DNA from: Caenorhabditis elegans
Taxonomy: Eukaryota > Nematoda > Chromadorea > Rhabditida > Rhabditidae
NCBI RefSeq assembly: GCF_000002985.6
Contig: NC_003281.10
Span: forward strand, 744,001 to 808,000
Length of the DNA stretch: 64,000 bases
Direction: 5' to 3'
Part shown: piece after piece, positions 24,101 through 37,600 of the stretch
Layout of the letters: each line of letters opens with the position of its first letter
Numbering within the stretch: the first letter of the stretch is position 1
Notes under the pieces: model-generated
What the model was told of the DNA's origin: nothing
Seen by the model: the letters and a program-made list of their open reading frames with translations, nothing else
The model's database searches: none
Made by a program: the position numbers and the translations under genes

Positions 24101-26809
24101 TCGTGTGTCTCTCTCTCACTGTTTGTACATTATTCACTATTTCCACGCCGCCCTTTATTTAGTGTACACATATTGATGTACAATAACAATATCCCCAAAA
24201 AATTACCAATTTGTGGGTTAAATTTCGAGGAAACTGCTAATTCTCCCGTTAAACTCCACTTTGATGTTTTAAGTCCTCACAATTCTTTGATCCATCCCGA
24301 TTTCGGTTTGTCGGTGTGAATTGTAAATCTCAAGGACACATTTATGGCACATTTACCATTTATCCCCCCCCCCCTTTTTTGCCTATTCACTTCTACACAT
24401 GAATACACCTCCTACCACCCATCTGAATACATTGTGACACACTCAAATACACAGAAATTGACACCCTTCGGAATATTTTTGAGATATACTTCGCGTTTTG
24501 CTTCTGTGTTTGTCTTTTCAGTTTTATTGGAGAAAATTTTAAAATTATTAGTTTTAGGAAACTCAGTATAGTCAGGGCTCTTTTCCGGAGGTTGCAGTAG
24601 AACCGGAGCCCGAACCTGAACCGGAACCAGAACCTGAACCGGAGCCTGAACCGGAGCCTGAACCGGAGCCTGAACCGAAGCCTAAACCAGAAGTTGAACC
24701 GGTGCCACAACCAGAGCCTGAGCCAGAGTATCAACCTGAACCGGAGCCTGAACCAGAGGTTGAACCGGAGCCAGAACCTGAACCTGTGCCGGAGCCAGAG
24801 CCTGAACCGGAGCCAGAGCCCGAACCAGTAGTCGAGAAGGAAGAAGAAGTTGTAGTCGGTAGGTTTCAAATGTAATCTTCAGCATTCTTAATCTCTAGAT
24901 TTTCAGAATCTCCTCCTCGAGAACAAGAACCTGAAAAATCTGGAAAATCCAAGCCTTCGAGTCCGATCCCCGACGCCCCAACAATGGAAGATATCGCTCC
25001 GAGAGAGCTCGAGTCTCTAAACTTTTCCGAAACGTCTGGTACCTCCGATCAACAAGCCGACAGAATTATGCAGAACAATGAAAACGAGAGAGTCGAGGAG
25101 AAGAAACAAATGAGCCCAACTCCATCACAACCCCAACATAAGACCCCACAAAGATCTGGGATTCGGCCACCAACGGCGATTCTGCGACAGCCAAAACCGA
25201 TACCAGCATCTTTGCCAAGGTAATTTTTTCATTTGTTGCTCACCTAGTGACCACTCATCACAAATTCTGAGCATTTCCTTGTTTTAGGCCAGCAACTGCT
25301 ACTCCCTCGTCTCAACGCGCTATTAGTACACCAAGACAAACTGCTTCAACAGCGCCATCTCCGAGACCCATATCGTGAGTGTTTATTTTTTCATAACAAT
25401 TTCTCGAGTTATTTGAAGATTAAAGATGGGTTTGGTTCTGTCCGTCTTATTGTATCCAAAATACGTTTTTTTTTTTCATTTCTCTGCGCTTATATGTATT
25501 AGACGTATCTTTGCCTATTTTTTTCATTCGTGGTAGTAAATAACTAGATCTAAGTTTGCTAATGGACGTATCTATACTCATTTCCTGAAACTATCCCATA
25601 GTGAAAATACATCACCTAAACTTGGTGCGGAATATTTGTTGTCTGGGTATTGCAAAACATAATTGCTTCCTCTATTGTTGTGCACCCAACTGCTCCTATT
25701 TCTTTTATGGCACCTGCGATCTCAATTTTTCAAACTTTCTCACATTTCCACGTAGAATTTGAGTTATTACATATAGTTGTTACTTATATATAGAATGTTA
25801 TCATTACTGATTGACCATAAATTGAAAATTTTGCTTGGCTTGAATAATCCCTATTATAGCCAATTAGTAAAAAAGTAACAAATCTTCAGAAAAATGTCTC
25901 GAGAACGGTCGGATGTTCAAAAATCCACGTCTACGCGAAGCATCGATAATGTTGGAAGAATGACGCCAAAGGTTAACGCCAAATTTGTAAATGTGAAGAG
26001 CAAAGTGGGAAGTGTCACCAATCATAAGGCGGGCGGCGGAAATGTGGAAATTTTCTCGGAGAAAAGAGTGAGTGAACATTAAAAAATTTTTCTGCGATTT
26101 GAGCCAATCAGATGACGTTTATGAAGGTCGCTGTTTAGCTCAAAAAAGAGCTGAACAAATCGGTCTTGTAGATCTCATTTTTGGAGAACACCAAATAAGG
26201 ATGTTCGCCAGAAGTTGCATTATCAAAACCTAGATATTTTTTACACATTCAGTTATTTCAGCTCTACAACGCCCAATCCAAAGTTGGCTCCTTGAAAAAC
26301 GCAACACACGTTGCCGGAGGCGGAAACGTTCAAATCGAAAACAGGAAGCTAGATTTTTCGGCAGCTTCACCAAAGGTTGGCTCGAAAACCAATTATCAGC
26401 CAGCAAAGTCTGACGTGAAGATAGTTTCGGAGAAGTTGACTTGGCAAGCTAAATCAAAAGTTGGGTCAATGGACAACGCAGCGCATAAGCCTGCTGGTGG
26501 AAATGTTCAGGTATTTTGAAGATTAAGAATTTGAAACACGAGTGAACTTGAATTTGACGTGGTGGCTTTTCATATTGCAGCTATTGATTTTCAGATATTA
26601 AGTCAAAAATTGAACTGGAAAGCCGAGAGTAAGGTTGGGTCAAAGGACAATATGAATCATCGGCCTGGTGGTGGAAATGTTCAAGTTCGTAATAAACTAG
26701 GCTACACACACAATATCACGCTTTTCTTCAGATTTTCGACGAAAAAATCCGCTACGTGTCGACGGACTCGAGCCGGAATCATTCTACGCTGGACATCAGC
26801 TCGTTATGA
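21200..26809 (+). CDS. ptl-1: Tau/MAP2/MAP4-like microtubule-associated protein
   Basis: Eight exons join in frame: 21200-21265, 24576-24858, 24907-25219, 25288-25374, 25890-26067, 26262-26510, 26595-26684 and 26732-26809, about 447 residues. The N-terminus is acidic with a long Glu-Pro run (about residues 30-110), then a Pro/Ser/Thr-rich basic linker. The C-terminal part has five tau-type repeats, each with a KVGS core and most with a GGGNVQ/E core ([19 protein letters not shown] is the first). The third repeat is divergent (SDVKI in place of GGGNV). Tau repeats bind and stabilise microtubules, here chiefly in neurons. Intron 1 is 3.3 kb. A TTTCAG acceptor precedes the ATG by 5 bases. Alternative 3' exons exist (26935-26988 and 26985-27167). 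tpst-2 follows closely. Confidence 0.95.
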
Positions 26810-26934
26810 TCGGACCACGCTTTCACTTGAATTTTACCACACCTCACTGATCTTCAGAGGTTTTGTATTTTTTCAGCAAACTGATGACCTCTTTTTGTAA
26901 TAAATTTGATTATTTGAATAATTCATCTTCTCAG

Positions 26935-27167
26935 CACAGTTTATCATCCATCACTGGATCACAATTTGCCCCACGAAATTTCAGGTAATTTCCAGCGAAG
27001 TGGCAGTAAGTCGACCAAAAATGATGACGGCCACAATAATTGATAAGAAGAAGGATTTTGCAAAACGACAAAGTGTCTCACAGAGATCTTCAAGCAATTC
27101 TCTACTGCCCAACAAATTTCCAGGCGCCATTTATCCTCTTTCTCCTGATTTTATATTCAATCGCTGA
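26935..27167 (+). other. Possible alternative 3' exons of ptl-1
   Basis: After the AATAAA at 26899-26904 a TTCTCAG acceptor opens an exon at 26935 that reads HSLSSITGSQFAPRNFR and stops. HSLSSITGS resembles the C-terminal tail of vertebrate tau. A second acceptor (TTTCAG, 26979-26984) opens 60 codons from 26985 (VISSEVAVSRPK... to ..FIFNR, stop at 27165-27167). Both are in phase 0, so either can be joined to the exon ending at 26684 or at 26510. They would replace the short STLDISSL end. Confidence 0.5.
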
Positions 27168-27275
27168 TGTATACCGCGCTTAATAATATGCTTTCAAATA
27201 TTTGTGCAACTATTGAATTAATTTTTGAATATATTAACTGTTCCCAGCCGTAGTTTCTATTTGACTTCCCTGAGC

Positions 27276-28703
<1,428 letters not shown>

Positions 28704-29413
28704 AGTTTTGCACTGTAACCTATAACTTTTATAGAAAATAAGATGTCCAAAGTTACCTACATCATAGATTGTTATTATTTTATTTTTATCTATAGATACA
28801 ACTGTTAACCTACATCATTATCATTATCTCCCATTGTTTTCAGATAGAGGTCAAGGTAACTTTCTAATTCTCCACACTCTCTGCAACACTATAAAAAAGA
28901 ATGCGCGCACGCACAAATGTCCACTATTCCGCCGGACACGGCTGCTTCCTGCAGCTGTATCGATTTTTCTTTTGTCGTTTTTTTCTTTTCGAACAGGATT
29001 TTTGAATGCATTCTTCTATATTTTTTGAAAAATAAAACTTGCAATTAATATACTTACAATTAAATACATGCTGTTGGATTTCTAGAAAATTGCTTACATT
29101 GTTAGTTAAATTAAATACTATGCATTATATTTATAAATAAAATATTTATTTATTATAACTTAGTACTTAGTACTTAAGTACTTAAAGTACAAAGTAGGGG
29201 AAAAAAGATCAGGAACTAGAAATCTTATGATTAAATTTTGATAGGCTAAATTATTAGAATTTTGTTTAACTTCAAACGATTAATTTTGAAACTAAATTCT
29301 TACTTTGAGGTTTTTTTAAAAATCATATTTTATGTCAAATCCGACTTTTACCATATACTACTCTAATTATATTACTATGAAAATGAGCATCCAAAATCTC
29401 AACAAGTTTCCAG
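28704..29413 (+). other. Spacer between tpst-2 and cyn-6
   Basis: Holds the tpst-2 3' UTR and presumably the cyn-6 promoter. AATAAA motifs occur near 29026 and 29135. Near 29160-29195 there is a small direct/inverted repetition of TAGTACTTAAGTACTT. A locally GC-rich patch (GCGCGCACGCAC, CCGCCGGACACGGC) near 28905-28945 may be promoter sequence. Confidence 0.4.
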
Positions 29414-30065
29414 ATGAGCCGTGCTCTTCTTTTCTTCGTTCTCGCCATTCTGGCTTTGTCAGCCGAGGCACGTGGACCACGTGTCACTGACAAGGTCTTC
29501 TTTGACATGGAGATCGGAGGAAGACCTGTTGGGAAAATCGTCATCGGACTTTTCGGAGAGGTCGTGCCGAAGACAGTGAAGAATTTCGTTGAGTTGGCAC
29601 AGAGAGCTGAGGTATTTCAGTTTGTTAATTAAATTCTGTAGACTTTAATATTTTCAGGGAGAAGGATACGTTGGTAGCAAGTTCCACCGTGTCATCGAAA
29701 ACTTCATGATTCAAGGTGGAGACTTCACACGTGGCGACGGAACCGGTGGACGATCGATCTACGGCGAGCGCTTTGAAGATGAGAACTTCAAGCTTCAACA
29801 CTACGGACCAGGATGGTTGTCAATGGCCAACGCTGGAGAAGATACCAATGGATCTCAATTTTTCATCACTACCGCCAAAACCTCATGGCTCGATGGAAAG
29901 CATGTGGTGTTCGGTAAGATCCTGGAAGGAATGGACGTAGTTCGTGAGATCGAGGCTACACCAAAAGGAGCTGGAGATCGGCCAATTGAGGATGTTGTCA
30001 TCGCCAACGCTGGACATATTCCAGTAGAGAACCCATTCACTGTCGCCAGAGCAGGAGTTAATTAA
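29414..30065 (+). CDS. cyn-6: Secreted/ER cyclophilin (peptidyl-prolyl isomerase)
   Basis: Two exons (29414-29611, 29658-30065) encode 201 residues, the normal size for a cyclophilin B-type enzyme. The N-terminal [19 protein letters not shown] is a signal peptide. The isomerase core is complete: [15 protein letters not shown] carries the active-site Arg, then [17 protein letters not shown], and the Trp that contacts cyclosporin in [11 protein letters not shown]. It catalyses proline cis-trans isomerisation of proteins in the secretory pathway. The tail ends in ..RAGVN, not a classical KDEL signal. The ATG lies immediately after a TTTCCAG acceptor, so the trans-spliced leader would supply the entire 5' UTR. 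AATAAA lies near 30141. cyn-5 is a close paralogue, so the symbol is likely but not certain. Confidence 0.93.
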
Positions 30066-30392
30066 ACCTAATGATCTACGGGTTTTCCAATTAATATGTG
30101 TATTTTTGTTGAATGTACTATAATTACTTTCTAAAATTCTAATAAACGTGTTTTGTTTCAGTACTTGATTATACAGCGCTGTCAGGATGTGCTACGTTTT
30201 GGAACTTGTAATAGTATTAATAATTGAGCAACCTGACTTGCCAATGTTCGAAATACCAAAAACACTATATCATAACTTTGTGGAGTATTGGTTTCAATTC
30301 TGAAGTTGAAATACACTTCTAAAAGCAATAATTTATTCTCGATCCGTTCGTCTAACTAGTAAAGTATAAAGATTTGTACATTTGAAGACTCA

Positions 30393-32999
30393 TTAGAATG
30401 GGTTGGGGCACGTTCCGGTATTGACAAAGACCGACTTCAGGTGAGTATAATGTTCGAGTACTGCTGTTCCGTTTTCACGTCCGAATCCTGATTCTCCGAC
30501 TCCTCCGAATGGAACCAGTGGCGCTGAAATTACAGGTTCTTTTCTAGATCTAGTGGGATTCGGAGCAACTTACAAACATCATTATAGGTATTGACATAGA
30601 CGTTTCCAGCATTCAACTGCTCAGATACTCGATAGGATCTTGAGAGGTCTCTGGAATAATGAGATTTTCATTGAACATGCTTTAATAGGGTACTCTTACT
30701 TCGTGACTAGACCCGCAGCTAATCCCATATCGGTGTCATTTGCAATTTTAATAGCTTCATCTTCGGTATCAAATGGAATGATTAGAAGTACGGATCCAAA
30801 GATTTCCTCCCGATATACTGTCATTTTGGGTGTAATGCCTGTTAAAATACATGGAGACAAGTAGAATCCATTCTCGAGGCCATGAACGGCCACACGATCT
30901 CCACCACAAAGCTTGGTGGCTCCTTCGGCAATGGCAGCTAAATAATGGTGTACTATTGAGAATCTACTTAAATTTCTAAACTTACTACTTATATACCCTT
31001 CGACTTTGTTACGATGCTCTGCAGAAATATGGGATCCAACTTGAGTATCCTCTTTCAAAGGGTCACCAATTTTCATCTTCTGCGTGTGATCTACCAACTT
31101 CTTCGTAAACTCCTTCAGCACACTTTTATGAACCAAAACTTTTGAAGCATTAGAACAAACTTGTCCCTGACTGTAGAAGTTAGCCATCATTGCACAAGAC
31201 ACCGCCGAGTCGATATCGGCGTCGTCGAACACGATCAATGCGGATTTTCCACCAAGTTCCAGGGTTACTGGCTTGATATTTCGATCGGCGCAGGCTTTCA
31301 TGATTTTCTTTCCAGTTGGGATGCTTCCAGTGAATGATACTTTTGATACCCCATCATGATGAATGAGATCTTGTGCAGTTTCAGCGTCACCTTGAATAAC
31401 ATTGAACACTCCATCCGGTAGTCCAGCACTTTTCAAAATTTCAGCCAATATCAGTGCAGTTACGGGTGACAGCGGGCTGGGCTTATATATGACAGCATTT
31501 CCACAGGCCAGTGCTGGTGCAGTTTTCCAGGAGCATGTTTGAATTGGATAGTTCCAGGCACCGATGGCGGCGACCACTCCAACAGGAAGACGGCGTGTAT
31601 AGGCGTAACGAGAAGCATCGAGTGGAACGTGTTGACCGAGAAGGTCAGATGCTAGATTTTGGAGATCAGGATTTGTATGTCATTTGTTGCTGATAATTAT
31701 GCCAAAACGGGAGATGAGCGGGAATTTGAATTGGGTTACGTCACATATATCTTACTGTAGGCAGCCATTTAGAAAGCGCATATCTAATCAGGGTATTCGA
31801 AAATGAATTTTCTATAATTTTTTGATATCAAAATGCTATAGAACACCTACAAAACAACTCAAAAAATCAAAAATTAGAGAACGCTTATTGTTTTTTGAAA
31901 ATCTCTTATCATGACTGCAGTTGTCGTCATTTTCTAGAACCAAACATTATTATGCACTTACCAATTCCGGAATAAAAATAGAAAGTGTCAACACAAGAAA
32001 GCACGTCAGCTTTTGCTTCTGCAATTGGTTTTCCATTACTAATACACTCCCAGTAGGCAATATCGTTGCAATGAGTTTTCAGAAGATCTCCAGTCTTTTT
32101 CAGAATTTCGCTTCGTTCCATCCATGAAGATTTTGCCCATTGTTTTTGTGCTTTTTTGGCTTCTTTCACTGTCAAATCGACTTGATCTCTAGTTGCATAG
32201 TGCCACGTGGCCATGGGTTTTCCTGAAAAAAATGTTTTAAACATTTTCAGATGAAAAGTTATTAAAATTGAGAAATGGAAAGATTCGATGGTTTAAAAAA
32301 CATTTTTTTTCCATCTGGCAGTTTTTTTTTTTTGGAAAAAAGTCGAGAACAACTTTTTCAACTCAAAAAAATTAAATAGTTTTTTTATTTTTTTTATTTT
32401 TTGTAGATTCATATAATTTAAATCCGGGGTGGGAGGTAAATGATTTTTTCGGAAAATCCGCAAATTGCCGGAATTGAAATTTCCGGCAAATCAGCAAATT
32501 GCCGGAATTGAAATTTCCGGCAAATTGGCAAATTACCGGAATTGAACATCTCCGGCAAAACGGCAAAACGACAAATTGCCGGAATTAAACATTTCCGGCA
32601 AATCGGCAAAACGACGAATTGCCGGAATTGAAAACTTCCGGCAAATCGGCAAATTGGCAAATTGATCGATTCGAAAATTTCCGGCAAATCCGCAAATTGG
32701 CGGAATTGAAAATTTCCGGCAAATTGGTAATTTGCCGATTTGACGAACGCCGCCTGATTTAAATACATTCCTTATTCAAAAATTTGCTTGAATTTTTTTC
32801 CTGAACAGAAGTTACAGTTGTATTCAGTTGAACTTGGAAAAAAAATTAATTTTAACTTACCACTCCTGGGTTCAATCACTTCAAATTTGCGATCTGACGG
32901 GAATTCCACATGGTTTCCAGCCACAAAGTGTGATGATAATTCGAGAAGCTTCGTTTCCGTCAGGCTGTTCAGATTGATAAGATTAGGGAAGATTCGCAT
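30393..32999 (-). CDS. alh-11: Aldehyde dehydrogenase, ALDH9/betaine-aldehyde type
   Basis: Six exons: 32999-32861, 32222-31962, 31651-30986, 30937-30700, 30650-30574 and 30523-30393, 503 residues, the full family length. The NAD-binding region has WNYPIQ and FTGSIPTGKKI. The general base Glu is in LELGGKS (about residue 262) and the nucleophile Cys in GQVCSNASKV (about 294). The C-terminal PFGGVGESGFGRENG motif is present. It oxidises aldehydes to acids with NAD(P). Closeness to ALDH9A1 suggests aminoaldehyde or betaine-aldehyde substrates, which is an inference. It is convergent with cyn-6, with 330 bp between stops. Intron 1 contains a GC-patterned repeat array. The donor of exon 2 and a weak ATCTAG acceptor join to give YSGIASDLLGQ. 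Confidence 0.92.
32424..32757. repeat. Tandem array of GCCGGAATTGAAAATTTCCGGCAAA-like units
   Basis: Inside intron 1 of the aldehyde dehydrogenase gene, about eight imperfect units of 30-50 bp repeat the words GCCGGAATTGAAA and TTTCCGGCAAATCGGCAAA. The left border CCGGGGTGGGAGG resembles a mutated CAGGGGTGGGCGG terminus. The array is best explained as internal expansion of a hAT-type MITE. It creates a false open frame of over 100 codons on the minus strand. Confidence 0.7.
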
Positions 33000-33579
33000 T
33001 TTTAACTGCAACTCAATGGATGAAAAACTAAAAATGAATTGAAATGAAAATAAAACATGGATTAGAGAGTAAGTGGTCACGTGTATTTTTTTCAAATTTC
33101 AAAAACTGCGGGAATTTTAATTTCGTATGGTGTGACATCACGCGTGTTTTTCTGCTCTCGTTTTGTGTGACGTCATTTTTTTTGGTTATTTTTATTTAAA
33201 TTTTTCGAAAAATCAACAAAAAAGTTTTGTCAATCTTTTCAAGTTTTTTAATTAAATTTTTTTTTTTCGAAATTTCAAGATTTTTGAGCCAAAAATACAG
33301 TACCCGGTTTCGACACGGCAAATTCTTGTGTTTAAATTACTGTACTCTTCAAATGCGCAGCACCTAGCATTTAGCAAAAAAATTGACGCGTCAAAACCGG
33401 TTACCGTAAGTTTGGCTAAAAATTGTGAATTTTTGCGTCTGTGTAATAAATTTGAAAATTAGGCATTTTTCGTAAAATCAAATAATCTTTTGTTTTATTG
33501 TCTTCAAGAAATCGGAAAACTGACGGAGCCACACCATTCAAAACTAAATTTCCCGCCTTTTTTGTAGATTAAAAGGACT
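33000..33579. other. Spacer between alh-11 and the YiiX-like gene
   Basis: AT-rich upstream region of alh-11 and 3' flank of the YiiX-like gene. 33297-33415 has a repeat with CAGTACCCGGTTTCGACACG and, inverted, CGTCAAAACCGGTTACCGTA, a small palindromic element. No exon seen. Confidence 0.45.
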
Positions 33580-34134
33580 TCAACACACCAGAAGTCTCGG
33601 ACTTCTTCTCAATTGCGCTGGATGCGATCCCTCTTCGCCTTGAGGTACTTGAGATTTGCCGCGTTTCTCAAAATATTCATTCCAAAAACTGATTTGATTC
33701 ACATTTTTGTCGTTGAAATTCAACGTGTGTGCCGGCCACTTCATATCGACTCCGGCAAATTCAAACGCCGCTGTTATCAACTGACTACAGTAATACGACT
33801 CTTTTCCGTCAGAATTTATAAGGTCCGCAGCGAACAGGTCGTTGTACGGTAACCCAAGTTTAGTCCAGCTCCATGTGGCGGCAGCTTCTAGGACTTTCTC
33901 GCAGCAATTTGCCACTTCCAAGATCTCTAGGCACCCCGGCCGGTTCTCCTCAATAGATTTTTGGAGACTATACTCTAGGACACCGTCTCCAGTAGCTTCG
34001 ACAATGGTTCCACGTTCTGACACGATTGCCACGTGGTAATACGTGTTGTCAGGTACAACTTTCTCGACGGCGTCACAAAAATCCGTAGATTCAGTGCCAC
34101 GGGAGTAGAATACCACGTCACCGGGTTTCAGCAT
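33580..34134 (-). CDS. YiiX/NlpC-P60-like permuted papain-fold protein
   Basis: A single-exon ORF of 184 residues. It begins MLKPGDVVFYSRG and contains YYHVAIVSERGTIVEATGDG with a candidate catalytic His, then YYCSQLITAAFEFAG with a candidate catalytic Cys. The order His before Cys, and the GD(V)VF..., HVAIV and YCSQL motifs, fit the circularly permuted NlpC/P60 group (bacterial YiiX-type, distantly LRAT-like). That group hydrolyses or transfers acyl or amide bonds. The real substrate is unknown. The last 30 residues (GKSQVPQGEEGSHPAQLRRS...) look disordered. An ATCTTCCAG acceptor about 23 bases upstream suggests trans-splicing. It is downstream of, and on the same strand as, the diacylglycerol lipase, so a shared transcript is possible. 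No introns interrupt the ORF, in contrast to its neighbours. Confidence 0.75.
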   Translation of the reverse strand: MLKPGDVVFYSRGTESTDFCDAVEKVVPDNTYYHVAIVSERGTIVEATGDGVLEYSLQKSIEENRPGCLEILEVANCCEKVLEAAATWSWTKLGLPYNDLFAADLINSDGKESYYCSQLITAAFEFAGVDMKWPAHTLNFNDKNVNQISFWNEYFEKRGKSQVPQGEEGSHPAQLRRSPRLLVC

Positions 34135-34681
34135 TTCTTGGGGGTTTTTTTCGTCTGGAAGATATGAGAATAGGTGGTTAGTACCAAATGTGTAGTTAGA
34201 AGCACGCGAAAATTTTTAAAAAATTGATTTTTACACAGAAGAATAAATTTAATTACTTTTTTTGTGAAAATAATCAATTACAAGAAAAGAGAAGAGGATC
34301 TGATGCGAGTAGCAAAGGGGTGTGCGCCCTTCAAGGACAAACTGATAAGGGAATGGGTGAACTGATTATGCCATATGATTTTTAATTAAAAAAAACCACT
34401 AAACCTTCGAAAACAAATGGCTTTAAAAACAAAAATGGGGTTTTGGAAAATGTGGATTTTACTTTAAAACATTTGGGTGTTTTACAGTGAAATCCCCCGA
34501 AATCTATTGATTATGCAAAAGGGGAATGTGTGAGTGACTAGGGAAATGCTCTCTGACAACGTGTGATTATTTTTCTCTGTTCTAGGAAACCGGTTTTGTG
34601 TTCGATTTTTCAAAATGCAATAGATGGAGTAATTATGACAGGGTTTTGGACTGAAAAACACGTGGAAAAGTAACTTTTTCA
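34135..34681 (-). other. Spacer between lipase and YiiX-like gene
   Basis: About 550 bp. It must hold the lipase 3' UTR and the trans-splice acceptor of the YiiX-like gene (near 34157). No clear exon or repeat was seen. Confidence 0.4.
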
Positions 34682-37600
34682 TCAAACTGGTTGACTAGAC
34701 ACGATTTCTTCTCGTTGCTCAAAGGTAATAGCTGCACTATTAAGGAATTTCTGAACCGCCGCCGGTAAATGATCTGATAGTACTGATACTGATAGCTTCA
34801 CATCACTCAGACACTTTGGATCAATCCACGTTTCCACTGTGGCACCAGTGTCTTGATCAGCGGACAAATAGATTACACGTCCCGGAACGTAAAGTTGAAG
34901 ACGTTTGTTGTGATTCGGATTTCGTTGCGGAGGTGTTGGTGAGGCTTCTGATGTTGGGTCGGATGCACCATACGAGTTTCGACGTGTGAGGAGCGCTGAC
35001 TCAATGTCCGGCGTTGTTGGAGAATCAGGTGATGCGGAAATACGTGGCACACCTGGAAACGGAACTTGTTGATAAAATTAATAAATTGTTTCAGAAATTT
35101 TTTTTTGCAACTTTTTTAGAAGTAAAATTCAAACCACGATTTTTGTTCATTTTCAATTATTTTTTTTGCAGAACTATGATACCTAGCTATTTCAATTTTT
35201 GGTGAAATCTGGGAAACCCGGAAAAATCGAAGTTTTCTTTAATTTAGGTGGTTTTCTTTTCTTTTTTTTTTTTTTACGAATTACAGAATATTTTAAGGAT
35301 ATTGGAGAAAATTGAAAAAAGGCTAAAATTGCCAAAAATAATGAAAATTCAGTTTTTTTTTTCATTAAAATCAAGAAAGAAATCAATAAAGGTGAATAAA
35401 TGTGCAACTCTCAGATTTTTTTGTAATTTTTTATTCTGAAAATACCAATTTGGTTTGACTTTTGCAATTTTATACTAATTTTCTCAAAAAAAAAGAAAGA
35501 ATTTGTTTCCCGAATTCTTTGAAAGAAATTAATTTTGCACTTTTCCATTTTTTAAACACTTTTTCTCAAATTTTCGACAAAATTACCTGAAAGCTCGTCT
35601 CCCCACGGATATTTGAAAAAAAGCTGATAAACGCCACGTATCAGAATCTCATATTTAGCTCGTTGACAAGCAAGAAGCTCTTGAAAAACGCGTTCCCTGA
35701 GTCGATGTAGACTTTGAAATGACATTCGCGATACGATATCGTCTCCCGAAACAACGCTCATCACATATTTCTCCATTTCGTCCTGTCCAAACTCGCTGAT
35801 CACACATCCGGGCGGTGCAAACGCATAACATATTACTGATGGATATTCTTGTTTTAGGAGCATTGTTAGAAGAGAACCGACTCCGGCACCGAGGGAATGG
35901 CCACAAACTACCAATTGATAGGAGGGATTACTGATGAATAGATCGTTCAGAATTTTGTTCTTGCTGAAAAAAAAAAGAAACTTTATTATATGCATTAAAT
36001 TGGACATATTGTATGGAATTTTTAAACTTTAAAAAAATTTAAACTCAAAAATCGAAACATTTTTGATCTTTTTCGGCGGAAAGCTTTTTTGCGATACCAA
36101 AAGCGTAATTTTTTAAAGATTTTTCAAAAAGTAAAATATTTTAATTTTGTAAATTACTAAATCCCACAATTGGAACGAAAATTTTGATATTTTTATATTC
36201 GAAAAATTGAAAATTCGAAAAAAAAACGTTTTTAAATTAGATGGTTTCTAAAAAATTTTCAAATTTTCTTACAATTAGATTTTTAATTCAAAAAAATGTT
36301 TTTTTCGAAATAACACTTTTTCGAAAAACCGAAATGCTATTTTTCAATTTTCAGAATTTTTCAATTTTTTGAACTTAAAAATCAACACAGTTTTTTGTTT
36401 GAATTGAGCATATTTTATTGAATTTTGAAACTTTTTTAAAAATTTCTTTAACTCAAAAATCGACAAGTTTTAATGTTTGGTATGTCGTCAGTTAGGCGTC
36501 CTTACTTCAACGTATCAAAAACATATCGAGCGCTTCTGAGCATTCCCCGATGAACTCGTACATCTCCTCGTTTATCAATTTCCTCATCTTCCCGTAACGT
36601 CGCATCTTGATCCACATCTACAGTCATAAGCTCATCTTCAAGACTTAAATCTGTGACCAGATCAATTAGTGAACATGATCCTCTGATCGTTATCACAATT
36701 GATTTCTTATCGTGATCAGCAATCACTGCGAATGGAACTTCATAAACTCGATTCCGGAATGACATGAATTGAAGATCAATGTTACGAGCTTCATTAGCGA
36801 GGACCACGGCAGCAGTGTTACAGTAGCAACAATTATCCTCCACTACCATTGACTTGCCCTGAAAATCGAATTAAAATCAATTTTTAGATGATCAAAAATA
36901 TTGAAAAATTGGTTAAAATCGTGCATTTGCCGTTTTAAAGCACTGAAAAACCATCACCACAACACAATCACCCGTACCTTTTTGACTAATTTCCCGTTAG
37001 AAAGCTCCGTTAACTCGATACGTTCTCTTCGTTGTTGCTGTACCACACACGGACTCTAAGACACACGTAAATCAAATATATTAAGGATTAGTTGTATTAC
37101 TTTTTAAAAATTTCTAGATTTTCTTGTGAAAATTCTAGAAAAATGAAAACTTGGTTGCAGAAATACAATATTTTCTTATTATTGAAACTTTAATTATTTG
37201 GAGCAGATAAAATTGAGAAATACAACAAAAAAATTGCAAAATATTAGCGAGTACGGTATCTGCAAAGTTACGGTCGTTTTGAGGCCATTTCTTTTTCAAA
37301 AAAAATGCAGAATTGGCGTATTCGGTAAAAATTAAAGAATCACCGACTAATTTTCAAAGATAAAGCGATATATATATTTTGACAAAAATTTGGCAAACTT
37401 AGATGAAAATTCAAAAAAAAGACCGTTCAAAAAATTCGAACATTCTCGAAATCTAGTGAAAATCTTGAAATTTGCATCTTTTGATCGTCGAAATTTTGAG
37501 CATTAAGCCAAATTTAGTACTTTTTTCTAATATTTTTCTTTTAATTAAAACATTCAGAACAAGCAGCAAATTAAGAAGTAGAAGCTCAGCGTTTGTTAGT

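Noticed and set aside
24393..24869. 158-codon minus-strand frame of repeated [12 protein letters not shown] motifs
   Set aside because: It is antisense to the Glu-Pro-coding repeat of ptl-1 exon 2.
32418..32768. 116-codon minus-strand frame with repeated FAGNFQFRQFADLPE-like motifs
   Set aside because: It is the translation of the GCCGG/CCGGC tandem array inside an alh-11 intron; the protein repetition only mirrors the DNA repeat.
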